Assembly: GCA_947503105.1 (NCBI GenBank)
Contig: CANNCM010000003.1
Span: 1-64,000 of the forward strand
Direction of reading: 5' to 3'
Source: an uncultured Flavobacteriaceae bacterium
Lineage (GTDB): Bacteria; Bacteroidota; Bacteroidia; Flavobacteriales; Flavobacteriaceae
DNA: 64,000 nt
The translations under genes and the position numbers were made by a program. How positions within the stretch are numbered: the first letter of the stretch is position 1; every line of letters starts with the position of its first letter. Under the pieces are notes generated by a model. The model did no database searches, was not told the origin of the DNA, and worked only from the letters and a program-made list of their open reading frames with translations. Below are positions 36,004-43,703 of the stretch, in pieces.

Positions 36004-36545
36004 GTGAAGCAATCATAAAAGCAAAGGAAAACAACCAGATGGCTTTCAATTTTTTATTGGAAACGTTTTGGAATGATGTCTTTGGATTTATGATCAAACG
36101 CACTCAAAATGAAAATGACGCAGAGGATATAACGATTGAAACTTTTTTTAAAGCTTTTGATAAAATCAATTCTTTTGATCAAAAATTCAAGTTCAAAACG
36201 TGGCTGATTACCATTGCAAAAAATACGCATTTGGACCGTTTACGAAAGCAAAAAAATGCACTCACAAATCAAACTACAGAAGAAGACGAAAACCGAGTCT
36301 ATTGGATTCAAGATGATGCACCATCTGCTGAGGACAAACTCATTACAGAACAAAATTTGGCAGAACTTTTGAAGGATATAAAAAAATTAAAACCTCATCA
36401 CCAAGAAATCATCCAATTGCGGTATTTTCAAGAGCACTCATACCAAGAAATATCAAAAATAATAGATGTTCCGATAAATAATGTCAAGGTAAAATTACTT
36501 CGTGCCAAAAAACTGCTGGCCTGTATTATTCGTTCCAAAACATGA
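35994..36545 (+). CDS. RNA polymerase sigma factor, ECF type
   Basis: 183 residues from a TTG start at 35994 (MELSEAIIKAKENNQMAFNFLLETFW). Region 2: WNDVFGFMIKRTQNENDAEDITIETFFKAFDKINSFD and FKTWLITIAKNTHLDRLRK. Region 4: LKPHHQEIIQLRYFQEHSYQEISKIIDVPINNVKVKLLRAKKLL. It should direct RNA polymerase to a small regulon. No anti-sigma factor gene is adjacent. It overlaps the glycosyltransferase and the Nramp-like gene, which suggests co-translation of all three. Confidence 0.92.
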   Translation: MELSEAIIKAKENNQMAFNFLLETFWNDVFGFMIKRTQNENDAEDITIETFFKAFDKINSFDQKFKFKTWLITIAKNTHLDRLRKQKNALTNQTTEEDENRVYWIQDDAPSAEDKLITEQNLAELLKDIKKLKPHHQEIIQLRYFQEHSYQEISKIIDVPINNVKVKLLRAKKLLACIIRSKT

Positions 36546-37756
36546 TAAAATTTTTACAAAAACTAGGCCCTGGCCTTTTGTTTGCTGGTGCCGCCATTGG
36601 GGTGTCTCATTTGGTACAATCGACAAAAGCCGGCGCCAATTTTGGTTTTGGATTACTGTGGGCGCTTTTGATGATCAATATCGTCAAATACCCCTTTTTT
36701 CAGTATGGCCCAAGATATGCTGCTGCAACTGGAGAAAGCCTTCTTGAAGGGTACAAAAAACTAGGAAAAAATGTTCTTAGGGCCTATGCCCTACTCACGT
36801 TTGCAACCATGTTTACTATTCAAACAGCGGTAACAATTGTCACCGCTGGTATTGCTTCATCGCTATTTGGTGTACCTCTTAGTATGGAAATTTGGACGAT
36901 CGTTATTTTATGCCTTTGTTTTGGGCTGCTTTTGATTGGAAAATATGCTTTGTTGGACAACATGATGAAAGTCATTATTGTGATTTTGAGTATCAGTACA
37001 CTTTTTGCAGTGGTTACCGCATATTTCAATTCGGGAACAGTTTCAGATTGGACTCAAATACTTCCAAAAAATAATACAGAAATCATTTTTCTTATTGCTT
37101 TTATGGGCTGGATGCCAGCGCCACTTGATGTTTCTATTTGGCACTCGCTTTGGGCCATTCAAAAGAAAAAAGAGCTCAAAGAATTTAGACCAAAAACAGC
37201 ACTATTAGATTTTAATATTGGCTATTTAGGAACCATCATTTTGGGAATTGGTTTTTTGATGCTTGGCGGGCTTGTGATGTATGGTAGCGGAAAGACATTT
37301 AGCAACAATGGAGGAGAATTTTCTATTCAACTTATTGAAATGTATACTAAAAATCTTGGAGATTGGACCTATATCATAATTGGTGTTGCTGCACTTACAA
37401 CAATGTTTAGCACCACACTGACTACCTTAGATGCTTCGCCCAGAGCTATGAATAAAACTATGGAATTGATTTTAGAAAAACCATTAAAACATGGCTATAC
37501 CTCGTGGCTAATTTTACTTATAATTGGTACAATTTTGATTTTCTTTTTCTTTTTATCCGAAATGGGAACTTTGATTAAAATTGCCACTATACTGTCATTT
37601 CTAACAGCACCTTTTTATGCTATTATGAATTATCTTCTTATCTCTAGCAAGCACACTCCAAAATCTTGGCAACCGTCAAAAATTATGCATGCCATTAGTA
37701 GTATTGGAATTTTATTTTTAATAGGATTTAGCATATGGTATCTCAGTATTTTATAA
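36542..37756 (+). CDS. Nramp-like transporter lacking the canonical metal motif
   Basis: 404 residues with ~11 hydrophobic segments and Nramp-like layout: GPGLLFAGAAIGVSHLVQSTKAGANFGFGLLWALLMINIVKYPFFQYGPRYAAATGESLL and later FLIAFMGWMPAPLDVSIWHSLW. Classical Nramp proteins bind Mn or Fe through DPGN in helix 1 and MPH in helix 6. Aligning on the shared AGA, DPGN reads GVSH here and MPH reads MPA. It is therefore an Nramp relative that probably carries something other than Mn/Fe, or uses different ligands. Start by ATGA overlap with the sigma-factor stop. Confidence 0.82.
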   Translation: MIKFLQKLGPGLLFAGAAIGVSHLVQSTKAGANFGFGLLWALLMINIVKYPFFQYGPRYAAATGESLLEGYKKLGKNVLRAYALLTFATMFTIQTAVTIVTAGIASSLFGVPLSMEIWTIVILCLCFGLLLIGKYALLDNMMKVIIVILSISTLFAVVTAYFNSGTVSDWTQILPKNNTEIIFLIAFMGWMPAPLDVSIWHSLWAIQKKKELKEFRPKTALLDFNIGYLGTIILGIGFLMLGGLVMYGSGKTFSNNGGEFSIQLIEMYTKNLGDWTYIIIGVAALTTMFSTTLTTLDASPRAMNKTMELILEKPLKHGYTSWLILLIIGTILIFFFFLSEMGTLIKIATILSFLTAPFYAIMNYLLISSKHTPKSWQPSKIMHAISSIGILFLIGFSIWYLSIL

Positions 37757-37776
37757 TTTTTTTGTAGAATACTTTG

Positions 37777-37784
37777 TATCTTTG
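37777..37784 (+). promoter_or_regulatory. TAnnTTTG -7 box for lipA-gap
   Basis: TATCTTTG lies 17 nt before the lipA ATG at 37802, just after the Nramp-like stop. Confidence 0.5.
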
Positions 37785-37801
37785 TCAATCAAATCAACAA
37801 C

Positions 37802-38677
37802 ATGTCAACAGATACACTTACAAAACCTAAAGAACGTCAGGGAAAACCAAAATGGTTACGTGTAAAATTGCCTACAGGTAAAAAATACACAGAACTTCGA
37901 GGGCTTGTTGATAAATACAAACTCAACACCATTTGTACTTCTGGTAGTTGTCCTAATATGGGCGAATGCTGGGGAGAAGGAACTGCAACTTTTATGATTC
38001 TTGGTAATATTTGCACACGCTCTTGCGGATTTTGTGGCGTAAAAACTGGCCGCCCGGAATCTGTAGATTGGGACGAGCCCGAAAAAGTAGCGCGATCCAT
38101 AAAAATTATGGGGATTAAACATGCTGTATTGACAAGTGTAGATCGTGATGATTTGAAAGATATGGGAAGCATCATGTGGGCAGAAACCGTACAAGCGGTT
38201 CGCCGTATGAATCCCAACACAACATTAGAAACTCTGATTCCAGATTTTCAAGGTATTGAAAAGCATATTGACCGAATTATTGACGTCGCACCAGAAGTTG
38301 TTTCTCACAATATGGAAACTGTTCGTCGCCTGACAAGGGCAGTACGTATTCAAGCCAAATACGATCAAAGTTTAGAGGTCTTAAATTATTTGAAAAAGCA
38401 AGGGCAACGCCGCACCAAAACAGGAATTATGCTTGGCCTTGGCGAAACTCGAGAAGAGGTCATAGAAACACTTCACGACCTAAAAAAAGTAAATGTCGAT
38501 GTGGTTACTATTGGTCAATATCTTCAACCCAGCAAAAAACATCTTCCTGTAAAAGAATTTATCACTCCAGATCAGTTCAAGGAATACGAAGAAATTGGGT
38601 TGGATTTAGGATTCCGTCATGTAGAAAGTAGTGCGCTTGTAAGGTCTTCATACAAAGCACAAAAACACATCAACTAA
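37802..38677 (+). CDS. lipA: Lipoyl synthase
   Basis: 291 residues. A radical-SAM enzyme that inserts two sulfurs into octanoyl chains on 2-oxoacid dehydrogenases. Both iron-sulfur sites are visible: the auxiliary [12 protein letters not shown] (C-x4-C-x5-C) and the radical-SAM CTRSCGFC (C-x3-C-x2-C). [46 protein letters not shown] and the C-terminal SSYKAQKHI are typical. gap starts right after its stop. Confidence 0.96.
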   Translation: MSTDTLTKPKERQGKPKWLRVKLPTGKKYTELRGLVDKYKLNTICTSGSCPNMGECWGEGTATFMILGNICTRSCGFCGVKTGRPESVDWDEPEKVARSIKIMGIKHAVLTSVDRDDLKDMGSIMWAETVQAVRRMNPNTTLETLIPDFQGIEKHIDRIIDVAPEVVSHNMETVRRLTRAVRIQAKYDQSLEVLNYLKKQGQRRTKTGIMLGLGETREEVIETLHDLKKVNVDVVTIGQYLQPSKKHLPVKEFITPDQFKEYEEIGLDLGFRHVESSALVRSSYKAQKHIN

Positions 38678-39667
38678 ATGATTCGGGTAGGCATCAACGG
38701 ATTTGGACGTATCGGGAGACGCGTCTTTCGTTTGCTCCTCGAGCAAAATGATATTCAAGTGGTGGCTATCAATGATTTAGCAGATGCCAAAACGTTGGCC
38801 CATTTGCTCAAATATGATAGTGTTCATGGACAACTTAAGGCAAAGGTTTCAGATGACGAAGAACATATTATCATCAATAATCTATCCTTTGCACTTTCAA
38901 ACAAAAATCATCCAAAATCTATTGATTGGGCAAAACACAACGTTGATATTGTTGTTGAAGCTACAGGTAAATTCAAAACAAAAAAAGATTTAAAACATCA
39001 TATTGAAAACGGTGCAAAAAAAGTGATTTTGAGTGTTCCACCAACAGATACTGACATCAAAACTATAGTACTGGGTGTAAACGAACACAAGATCACCAAT
39101 GAAGATTATATAATTTCTAATGCCTCTTGCACAACCAATAATGCCGCCCCTATGTTGGCAATTATAAATGATTTGTGTGGGATAGATCAAGCTTATATTA
39201 CAACAGTACATTCATATACTACGGATCAAAGTTTACATGATCAGCCCCATAAAGATTTGAGACGTGCACGTGCCGCAGGACAATCCATTGTTCCGACCAC
39301 AACAGGTGCTGCAAAAGCACTGACGAAAATTTTTCCTGAACTTGCACAAACTATAGGAGGTTGTGGTATTCGTGTTCCTGTGATAAACGGTTCACTCACA
39401 GATATCACTTTTAATGTCAAAAAAGAAACTTCCGTTGAAGACATCAATCAAGCATTTAGAACGGCAGCGCACACGAAATTCAAGGGGATTTTAGAATATA
39501 CGGAAGACCCAATCGTTTCCATTGATGTCATAGGCAACCCACACTCTTGCATTTTTGATGCTCAAATGACTTCTGTTTTGGGGAAAATGGTCAAAATTAT
39601 TGGATGGTATGACAATGAAACGGGCTATTCTTCTAGAATAATTGATTTAATCAGAACACTAAACTGA
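38678..39667 (+). CDS. gap: Glyceraldehyde-3-phosphate dehydrogenase, type I
   Basis: 329 residues. A glycolytic and gluconeogenic NAD(P)-dependent dehydrogenase. The nucleotide loop is RVGINGFGRIGRRVFRLL. The catalytic cysteine is in YIISNASCTTNNAAPML, followed by TTVHSYTTDQSLHDQPHKDLRRARAAGQSIVPTTTGAAKAL and the terminal WYDNETGYSSRIIDL. It abuts lipA with no gap and abuts the convergent lpxK stop. Confidence 0.95.
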   Translation: MIRVGINGFGRIGRRVFRLLLEQNDIQVVAINDLADAKTLAHLLKYDSVHGQLKAKVSDDEEHIIINNLSFALSNKNHPKSIDWAKHNVDIVVEATGKFKTKKDLKHHIENGAKKVILSVPPTDTDIKTIVLGVNEHKITNEDYIISNASCTTNNAAPMLAIINDLCGIDQAYITTVHSYTTDQSLHDQPHKDLRRARAAGQSIVPTTTGAAKALTKIFPELAQTIGGCGIRVPVINGSLTDITFNVKKETSVEDINQAFRTAAHTKFKGILEYTEDPIVSIDVIGNPHSCIFDAQMTSVLGKMVKIIGWYDNETGYSSRIIDLIRTLN

Positions 39668-40672
39668 TTAAAAAATTTCAACAAAACGCTTTATTGTTTT
39701 TTCTATCGCGCTCGTATCATCAATTTGAGTAGTAATTGGCAAATAGTACAACGCTTTATGGTCTAGGGCTTGTAATCGAGAGAAATCTTTTTCTGTAGTA
39801 AGTACAACAGACTTGGAATTGATATGCGATAATTCTTTTTCTGAAAACTCGTGATGATCACTAAATTCTAGGTGTTCAAAATTTAGACCTAAGCGCTCCA
39901 AATGAACCAGCAAAGGTTTGGGGTTTGCAATTCCTGTAACCAATGTAAATTTTTGATGTTTTAATTCTTTCAATAAAATTGATGTCGTTTTGGACACAAT
40001 TTCATCAGCATAAACAATGGAACTGAAAAATAATTTTTGATGGGGATGGAGTGCCAAGCGCTGTCCAATGGTTTCTTTTTCTATTGTCGTTAACTTTTTT
40101 GGAGATTTGGTAACAATAACCACTTGAGCACGTTTGACGCCAGAACGTGGTTCCCGAAGGTTTCCTGCGGGTAAAACAACATCATCACAAAATAAATTAT
40201 CATAGGCCGTTAATACAATTGAAAGTCCTGCTCTTACTTTTCGATGCTGAAAAGCATCATCAAGTAAAATAACCTCTGGTGTAGGATCAAGATTTTGAAG
40301 TTGTTCGATACCACGCTGACGGCTGGCATCAACCGCTACTGTTATATTTGGAAATTTTTGTACAATTTGGAAAGGCTCATCGCCCAGTATTTTTGCAGTT
40401 GACTCCTGATCTGCCAATACAAAGCCTTTGGATTGCCGGCCATAACCTCGACTTAAAACAGCTACTTTGTAATCTTTTTGAAGCATTTGAATCAAAACTT
40501 CAATCATCGGGGTTTTTCCAGTTCCGCCTACAGATAAATTTCCTACACAAATAATGGGTATGGTATATGATTTTGATTTAAAAATTCCCAAATCATAACA
40601 TGTATTACGAAGAAAAACAACAACATAATAAAGTGCATTAAAAGGAAATAATATTTTTCTTAAAAGCTTCAT
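39668..40672 (-). CDS. lpxK: Tetraacyldisaccharide 4'-kinase
   Basis: 334 residues from the ATG at 40672 (MKLLRKILFPFNALYY). A longer frame to 40744 would cover the promoter and start of the divergent gene and is rejected. LpxK phosphorylates the lipid A precursor at the inner membrane. It has an N-terminal hydrophobic segment, the Walker A loop VGNLSVGGTGKTPMIEVL, VLSRGYGRQSKGF, ILLDDAFQHRKV and VTGIANPKPLLVHL. This shows the cell makes lipid A and so has an outer membrane. Confidence 0.94.
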   Translation of the reverse strand: MKLLRKILFPFNALYYVVVFLRNTCYDLGIFKSKSYTIPIICVGNLSVGGTGKTPMIEVLIQMLQKDYKVAVLSRGYGRQSKGFVLADQESTAKILGDEPFQIVQKFPNITVAVDASRQRGIEQLQNLDPTPEVILLDDAFQHRKVRAGLSIVLTAYDNLFCDDVVLPAGNLREPRSGVKRAQVVIVTKSPKKLTTIEKETIGQRLALHPHQKLFFSSIVYADEIVSKTTSILLKELKHQKFTLVTGIANPKPLLVHLERLGLNFEHLEFSDHHEFSEKELSHINSKSVVLTTEKDFSRLQALDHKALYYLPITTQIDDTSAIEKTIKRFVEIF

Positions 40673-40692
40673 CACAACGAAAGTAATTATTT

Positions 40693-40700
40693 TATCTTTG
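40693..40700 (+). promoter_or_regulatory. TAnnTTTG -7 box for the Nif3-like gene
   Basis: TATCTTTG lies 17 nt before the ATG at 40718. Confidence 0.55.
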
Positions 40701-40717
40701 AAGTTAAACAAAATCTT

Positions 40718-41812
40718 ATGATAGTTCAAGACATCATCAAGCAACTTGAAGAACTTGCACCCTTGGTCTATGCCGAAGAATTTGATAATGTTGGCCTTTT
40801 GGTAGGCGATAAAAACGCTAAAGTTTCAGGTGTATTAGTTACATTGGACACCCTTCCAGAAGTTGTAGACGAAGCCATTGCGAAGAATTGTAATTTAATT
40901 GTCAGTTTTCATCCCATCATTTTCAAAGGTTTAAAATCCATTACAGGGGACAGCTATGTAGAGCGTGTGGTTCAAAAAGCCATCAAAAATGATATTGCTA
41001 TTTTCGCCATTCATACTGCCCTAGATAATGCTTTTGAAGGCGTCAATTCGGAACTCTGCGACAGACTAGGATTACAAAATAAATCCATTTTAATTCCTCA
41101 AACAGGAACCATTAAAAAATTAACCACTTTTGTTCCAAAACAAGATGCCAAAGCGGTACGCACTGCGCTTTTTGAAGCTGGTGGTGGTGCTATTGGTAAT
41201 TATGAAAACTGTAGTTTTAGCAGTGAAGGTATTGGAACATTTAAAGGAAACGAGGCGTCCCAGCCTGTTGTTGGAAAACCTCACGAATTCAAGCAGTTAG
41301 GAGAAATAAAAATAGAAATCGTTTTTGCTAAGCATTTAGAATCTAACATCCTAAAAACATTATTCAAAACACATCCATACGAAGAGGTCGCCTATGAAAT
41401 TTCGACTTTAGAAAACAAAAACCAACACATCGGTATGGGAATGGTAGGACGTTTAGAAACTCCACTGAATGAGGATGCTTTTTTGGCACACGTAAAAGAG
41501 AAAATGAAGTGTAAAGTCATTAGACATTCGAAACTTTTGAATAAAGACATCAAAAAGGTTGCTGTTTTGGGTGGATCTGGAAGTTTTGCTATTGCTGCAG
41601 CCAAAGCCGTTGGCGCAGATGCTTTTGTCACTTCTGACCTGAAATATCACGATTTTTTTGCTGCTGAAAATGAAATTTTAGTGATGGATATTGGGCATTA
41701 TGAAAGCGAACACTACACAAAAAACCTTTTGGTGGCCTATCTTACGAAAAAAATTCCTAATTTTGCAGTCCTTTTATCAAAGATCAATACAAACCCGGTA
41801 AAGTATAAATAA
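40718..41812 (+). CDS. Nif3-like dinuclear metal center protein
   Basis: 364 residues, the long form with a middle insertion. Family motifs: LAPLVYAEEFDNVGLLVGD, VTLDTLPEVVDEAIAKNCNLIVSFHPIIFKGLKSI with metal-binding histidines, AIFAIHTALDNAFEGVN, the insert FKTHPYEEVAYEI, VLGGSGSFAIAAAKAVGADAFVTSDLKYHDFF and MDIGHYESE. Members form hexamers with two metals per subunit. The true substrate is disputed; GTP cyclohydrolase activity is claimed for some. The coiled-coil gene follows 2 nt later, a pairing I recall in Bacteroidota. Confidence 0.93.
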   Translation: MIVQDIIKQLEELAPLVYAEEFDNVGLLVGDKNAKVSGVLVTLDTLPEVVDEAIAKNCNLIVSFHPIIFKGLKSITGDSYVERVVQKAIKNDIAIFAIHTALDNAFEGVNSELCDRLGLQNKSILIPQTGTIKKLTTFVPKQDAKAVRTALFEAGGGAIGNYENCSFSSEGIGTFKGNEASQPVVGKPHEFKQLGEIKIEIVFAKHLESNILKTLFKTHPYEEVAYEISTLENKNQHIGMGMVGRLETPLNEDAFLAHVKEKMKCKVIRHSKLLNKDIKKVAVLGGSGSFAIAAAKAVGADAFVTSDLKYHDFFAAENEILVMDIGHYESEHYTKNLLVAYLTKKIPNFAVLLSKINTNPVKYK

Positions 41813-41814
41813 AC

Positions 41815-42594
41815 ATGGCTAAGAAGAAAGAGCTAACTGTTGAGGAACGATTAAGAGCACTGTATGACTTACAACTCATAGATTCTAGAGTGGACGAGAT
41901 TCGTAATGTTCGAGGGGAACTTCCTCTTGAAGTACGTGATTTGGAAGATGAAGTTGAAGGATTCAAACTCCGCCTTCAAAAACTAGAAGATAGTCTAACA
42001 GACATCGACAACCAGATTAAGGCAAAGAAAAATCTTATGGAGGAGGCTAAAGTTTTAATCAAAAAATACAACGAGCAACAAAAGAACGTTCGTAACAATA
42101 GAGAATTTAATTCTTTGGCAAAAGAAGTTGAGTTTCAAGAACTAGAAATTCAATTGGCCGAAAAGCACATCAAAGAATTTAAGGCACAAATTGAGCAAAA
42201 AAAGGAAGTGATTGAAGGTACAAAAGAGCGTTTACAAGAGCGTGAAGAACACCTAAAGCACAAAAAAGGCGATTTGGATGCTATTCTTGCAGAAACTGAA
42301 AAAGAAGAAAAAGTACTTCTAGAGAAATCAGAACAATACAAGACAAAAATTGAAGATCGTTTGGCAAAAGCTTATACAAAAATCCGTACGAATGTCAAAA
42401 ACGGATTGGCTGTTGTACCTATTGAAAGAGGGGCTTCTGGAGGATCGTATTTTACCATTCCACCGCAAGTGCAAATGGAAATTGCTTCTCGTAAAAAAAT
42501 CATTACAGACGAGCACAGTGGACGTATTTTAGTAGATGCAGAATTGGCCGAAGAGCAAAAAGCAAAAATGGAAAAGTTATTTTCTACTATGTAA
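41815..42594 (+). CDS. Coiled-coil protein with a cysteine-less zinc-ribbon tail
   Basis: 259 residues. Residues ~25-175 form a long coiled coil (EDEVEGFKLRLQKLEDSLTDIDNQ...). The C-terminal part matches the C4-type zinc-ribbon family usually found behind Nif3: GLAVVPIERGASGGSYFTIPPQVQMEIASRKKIITDEHSGRILVDAEL. The family pattern as I know it is CGGC...CEHCGRIL, so all four zinc ligands are replaced (SGGS and DEHS). The fold may persist without zinc. The role is probably nucleic-acid or protein binding; unknown. It ends at a strong terminator. Confidence 0.85.
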   Translation: MAKKKELTVEERLRALYDLQLIDSRVDEIRNVRGELPLEVRDLEDEVEGFKLRLQKLEDSLTDIDNQIKAKKNLMEEAKVLIKKYNEQQKNVRNNREFNSLAKEVEFQELEIQLAEKHIKEFKAQIEQKKEVIEGTKERLQEREEHLKHKKGDLDAILAETEKEEKVLLEKSEQYKTKIEDRLAKAYTKIRTNVKNGLAVVPIERGASGGSYFTIPPQVQMEIASRKKIITDEHSGRILVDAELAEEQKAKMEKLFSTM

Positions 42595-42614
42595 TAAATA
42601 ACCCTACACATACC

Positions 42615-42645
42615 AAAAACCCGCACTAATAGTGCGGGTTTTTTT
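42615..42645 (+). terminator. Rho-independent terminator after the coiled-coil gene
   Basis: Stem AAAAACCCGCACT (42615-42627), three-base loop, stem AGTGCGGGTTTTT (42631-42643), continuing as T run. The A-rich 5' arm makes it usable on both strands. Confidence 0.93.
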
Positions 42646-42968
42646 ATGCCTTAATTTCTACCACATAAAAAAATATTTATATTTCAAGAGAATAAGACCC
42701 AAATCTATTCTTCTAAAACATTAATGACGTAAATCATACCCCCGCTGGCGCAAGCGTCCACGCATGTGTCTATACCAGTACAAGCAAAGATGCTCGCACT
42801 AGCGACGGGGATTCAACGAAGTTAATCCTTTCGCGTTCCAAAATAAAAACCAATCGATAGGAATCGTGCGGTAGCGAGGGTTAAGATTTATAAGCTTCAA
42901 TACTTTTAACCAAAATTTCACAAAATACCATTGGTGGATGCTTAATTTTACCCTAAAAAATAGGCACC
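42646..42968. other. Non-coding gap with a GC-rich palindromic remnant
   Basis: No gene is supported in these 323 bases before msrA. The centre (42739-42810) is distinctly GC-richer than the surroundings. Its ends form an imperfect inverted repeat (CCCCCGCTGGCGC against GCACTAGCGACGGGG). A second GC-rich patch, ATCGTGCGGTAGCGAGGG, lies near 42870. It looks like a decayed small palindromic mobile element (MITE-like) or a structured RNA remnant. Confidence 0.45.
42739..42810. repeat. GC-rich imperfect inverted repeat (MITE-like candidate)
   Basis: Left end CCCCCGCTGGCGC, right end GCACTAGCGACGGGG, about 72 bp overall, with no open frame. Composition differs from the neighbouring AT-rich DNA. 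Confidence 0.4.
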
Positions 42969-43631
42969 ATGAAAAACATCTTTATACTCCTTCCCCTACT
43001 ATTTTGCACTTTAGGAAGTTGTCAAAACAAAACAACACGAAATTCCAAACAGCAAACGGTTATCAACGCTACGCCCATTGAAGTTCCACTAAAAAACGGC
43101 ATCGCAAAGGCCTATTTTGCCAGTGGTTGTTTTTGGTGTGTTGAGGCCATTTACGAAAGTGTACACGGCGTTCAAGAAGCTATTAGTGGGTATGCTGGTG
43201 GCTTTACGGACAACCCCACCTACGAACTCAGTAATACTGGCCGTACTGGTCACGCCGAAGCAGTGGAAGTCCTCTACGATCCTGAAGTGGTGTCTTTTTC
43301 TACTTTAGTCGATGTGTATTTTGGGTCTCAAAATGTATCGCAAGTCAATGGCCAAGGACCCGACAGAGGTTCGCAGTACCGTTCTATTCTATTTTATCAG
43401 AATGAAAACCAAAAAGCTATCATCCTAAAGAAAAAAGAAGAAATTGCAAAAGCAGAAAATACAACTGTAGCTGCAGAAGTGTATCCGTTTCAAAAATTTT
43501 GGAAAGCTGAAGGCTATCATCAAAACTACGAACGATTGCACCCCAACAACCCCTATGTTCGTAATGTTTCAATACCAAGATTAAAACGTTTTCAAGCCAA
43601 GTTTCCTCACCTGCTTAAAAAAAACCACTGA
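42969..43631 (+). CDS. msrA: Peptide-methionine (S)-S-oxide reductase, lipoprotein form
   Basis: 220 residues. The leader MKNIFILLPLLFCTLGSC ends in a clear lipobox (LGS|C), so the enzyme is likely lipid-anchored outside the cytoplasm. The MsrA domain has FASGCFWCVEAIYE with the catalytic Cys near residue 56, SGYAGGFTDNPTYELSNTGRTGHAEAVEVLYDP, NGQGPDRGSQYRSILFY and FWKAEGYHQNYERLHP. It repairs oxidised methionine in envelope proteins. Standing alone after the non-coding gap. Confidence 0.95.
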   Translation: MKNIFILLPLLFCTLGSCQNKTTRNSKQQTVINATPIEVPLKNGIAKAYFASGCFWCVEAIYESVHGVQEAISGYAGGFTDNPTYELSNTGRTGHAEAVEVLYDPEVVSFSTLVDVYFGSQNVSQVNGQGPDRGSQYRSILFYQNENQKAIILKKKEEIAKAENTTVAAEVYPFQKFWKAEGYHQNYERLHPNNPYVRNVSIPRLKRFQAKFPHLLKKNH

Positions 43632-43641
43632 TATTGTCATT

Positions 43642-43664
43642 CTAGCCGAATTTTATTATCGGCT
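43642..43664. promoter_or_regulatory. Candidate operator of the kynurenine operon
   Basis: A perfect 7-bp inverted repeat, TAGCCGA at 43642-43648 and TCGGCTA at 43658-43664 with a 9-nt spacer, covers the expected -33 region of the promoter at 43673. No T run follows, so it is not a terminator. It is a likely repressor or activator site. Confidence 0.45.
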
Positions 43665-43672
43665 AAAAATAC

Positions 43673-43680
43673 CTACATTT
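43673..43680 (+). promoter_or_regulatory. TAnnTTTG -7 box for the kynurenine operon
   Basis: TACATTTG lies 23 nt before the TTG start of kynU at 43704. Confidence 0.55.
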
Positions 43681-43703
43681 GAGACATCGCAAACGCTACA
43701 GCA

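Noticed and set aside
40673-40744. 24-codon N-terminal extension of lpxK.
   Set aside because: It would cover the promoter and first codons of the divergent Nif3-like gene; the ATG at 40672 gives the usual LpxK start.
43642-43664. The TAGCCGA/TCGGCTA hairpin as a terminator for msrA.
   Set aside because: No T run follows on either strand; its location over a promoter fits an operator better.
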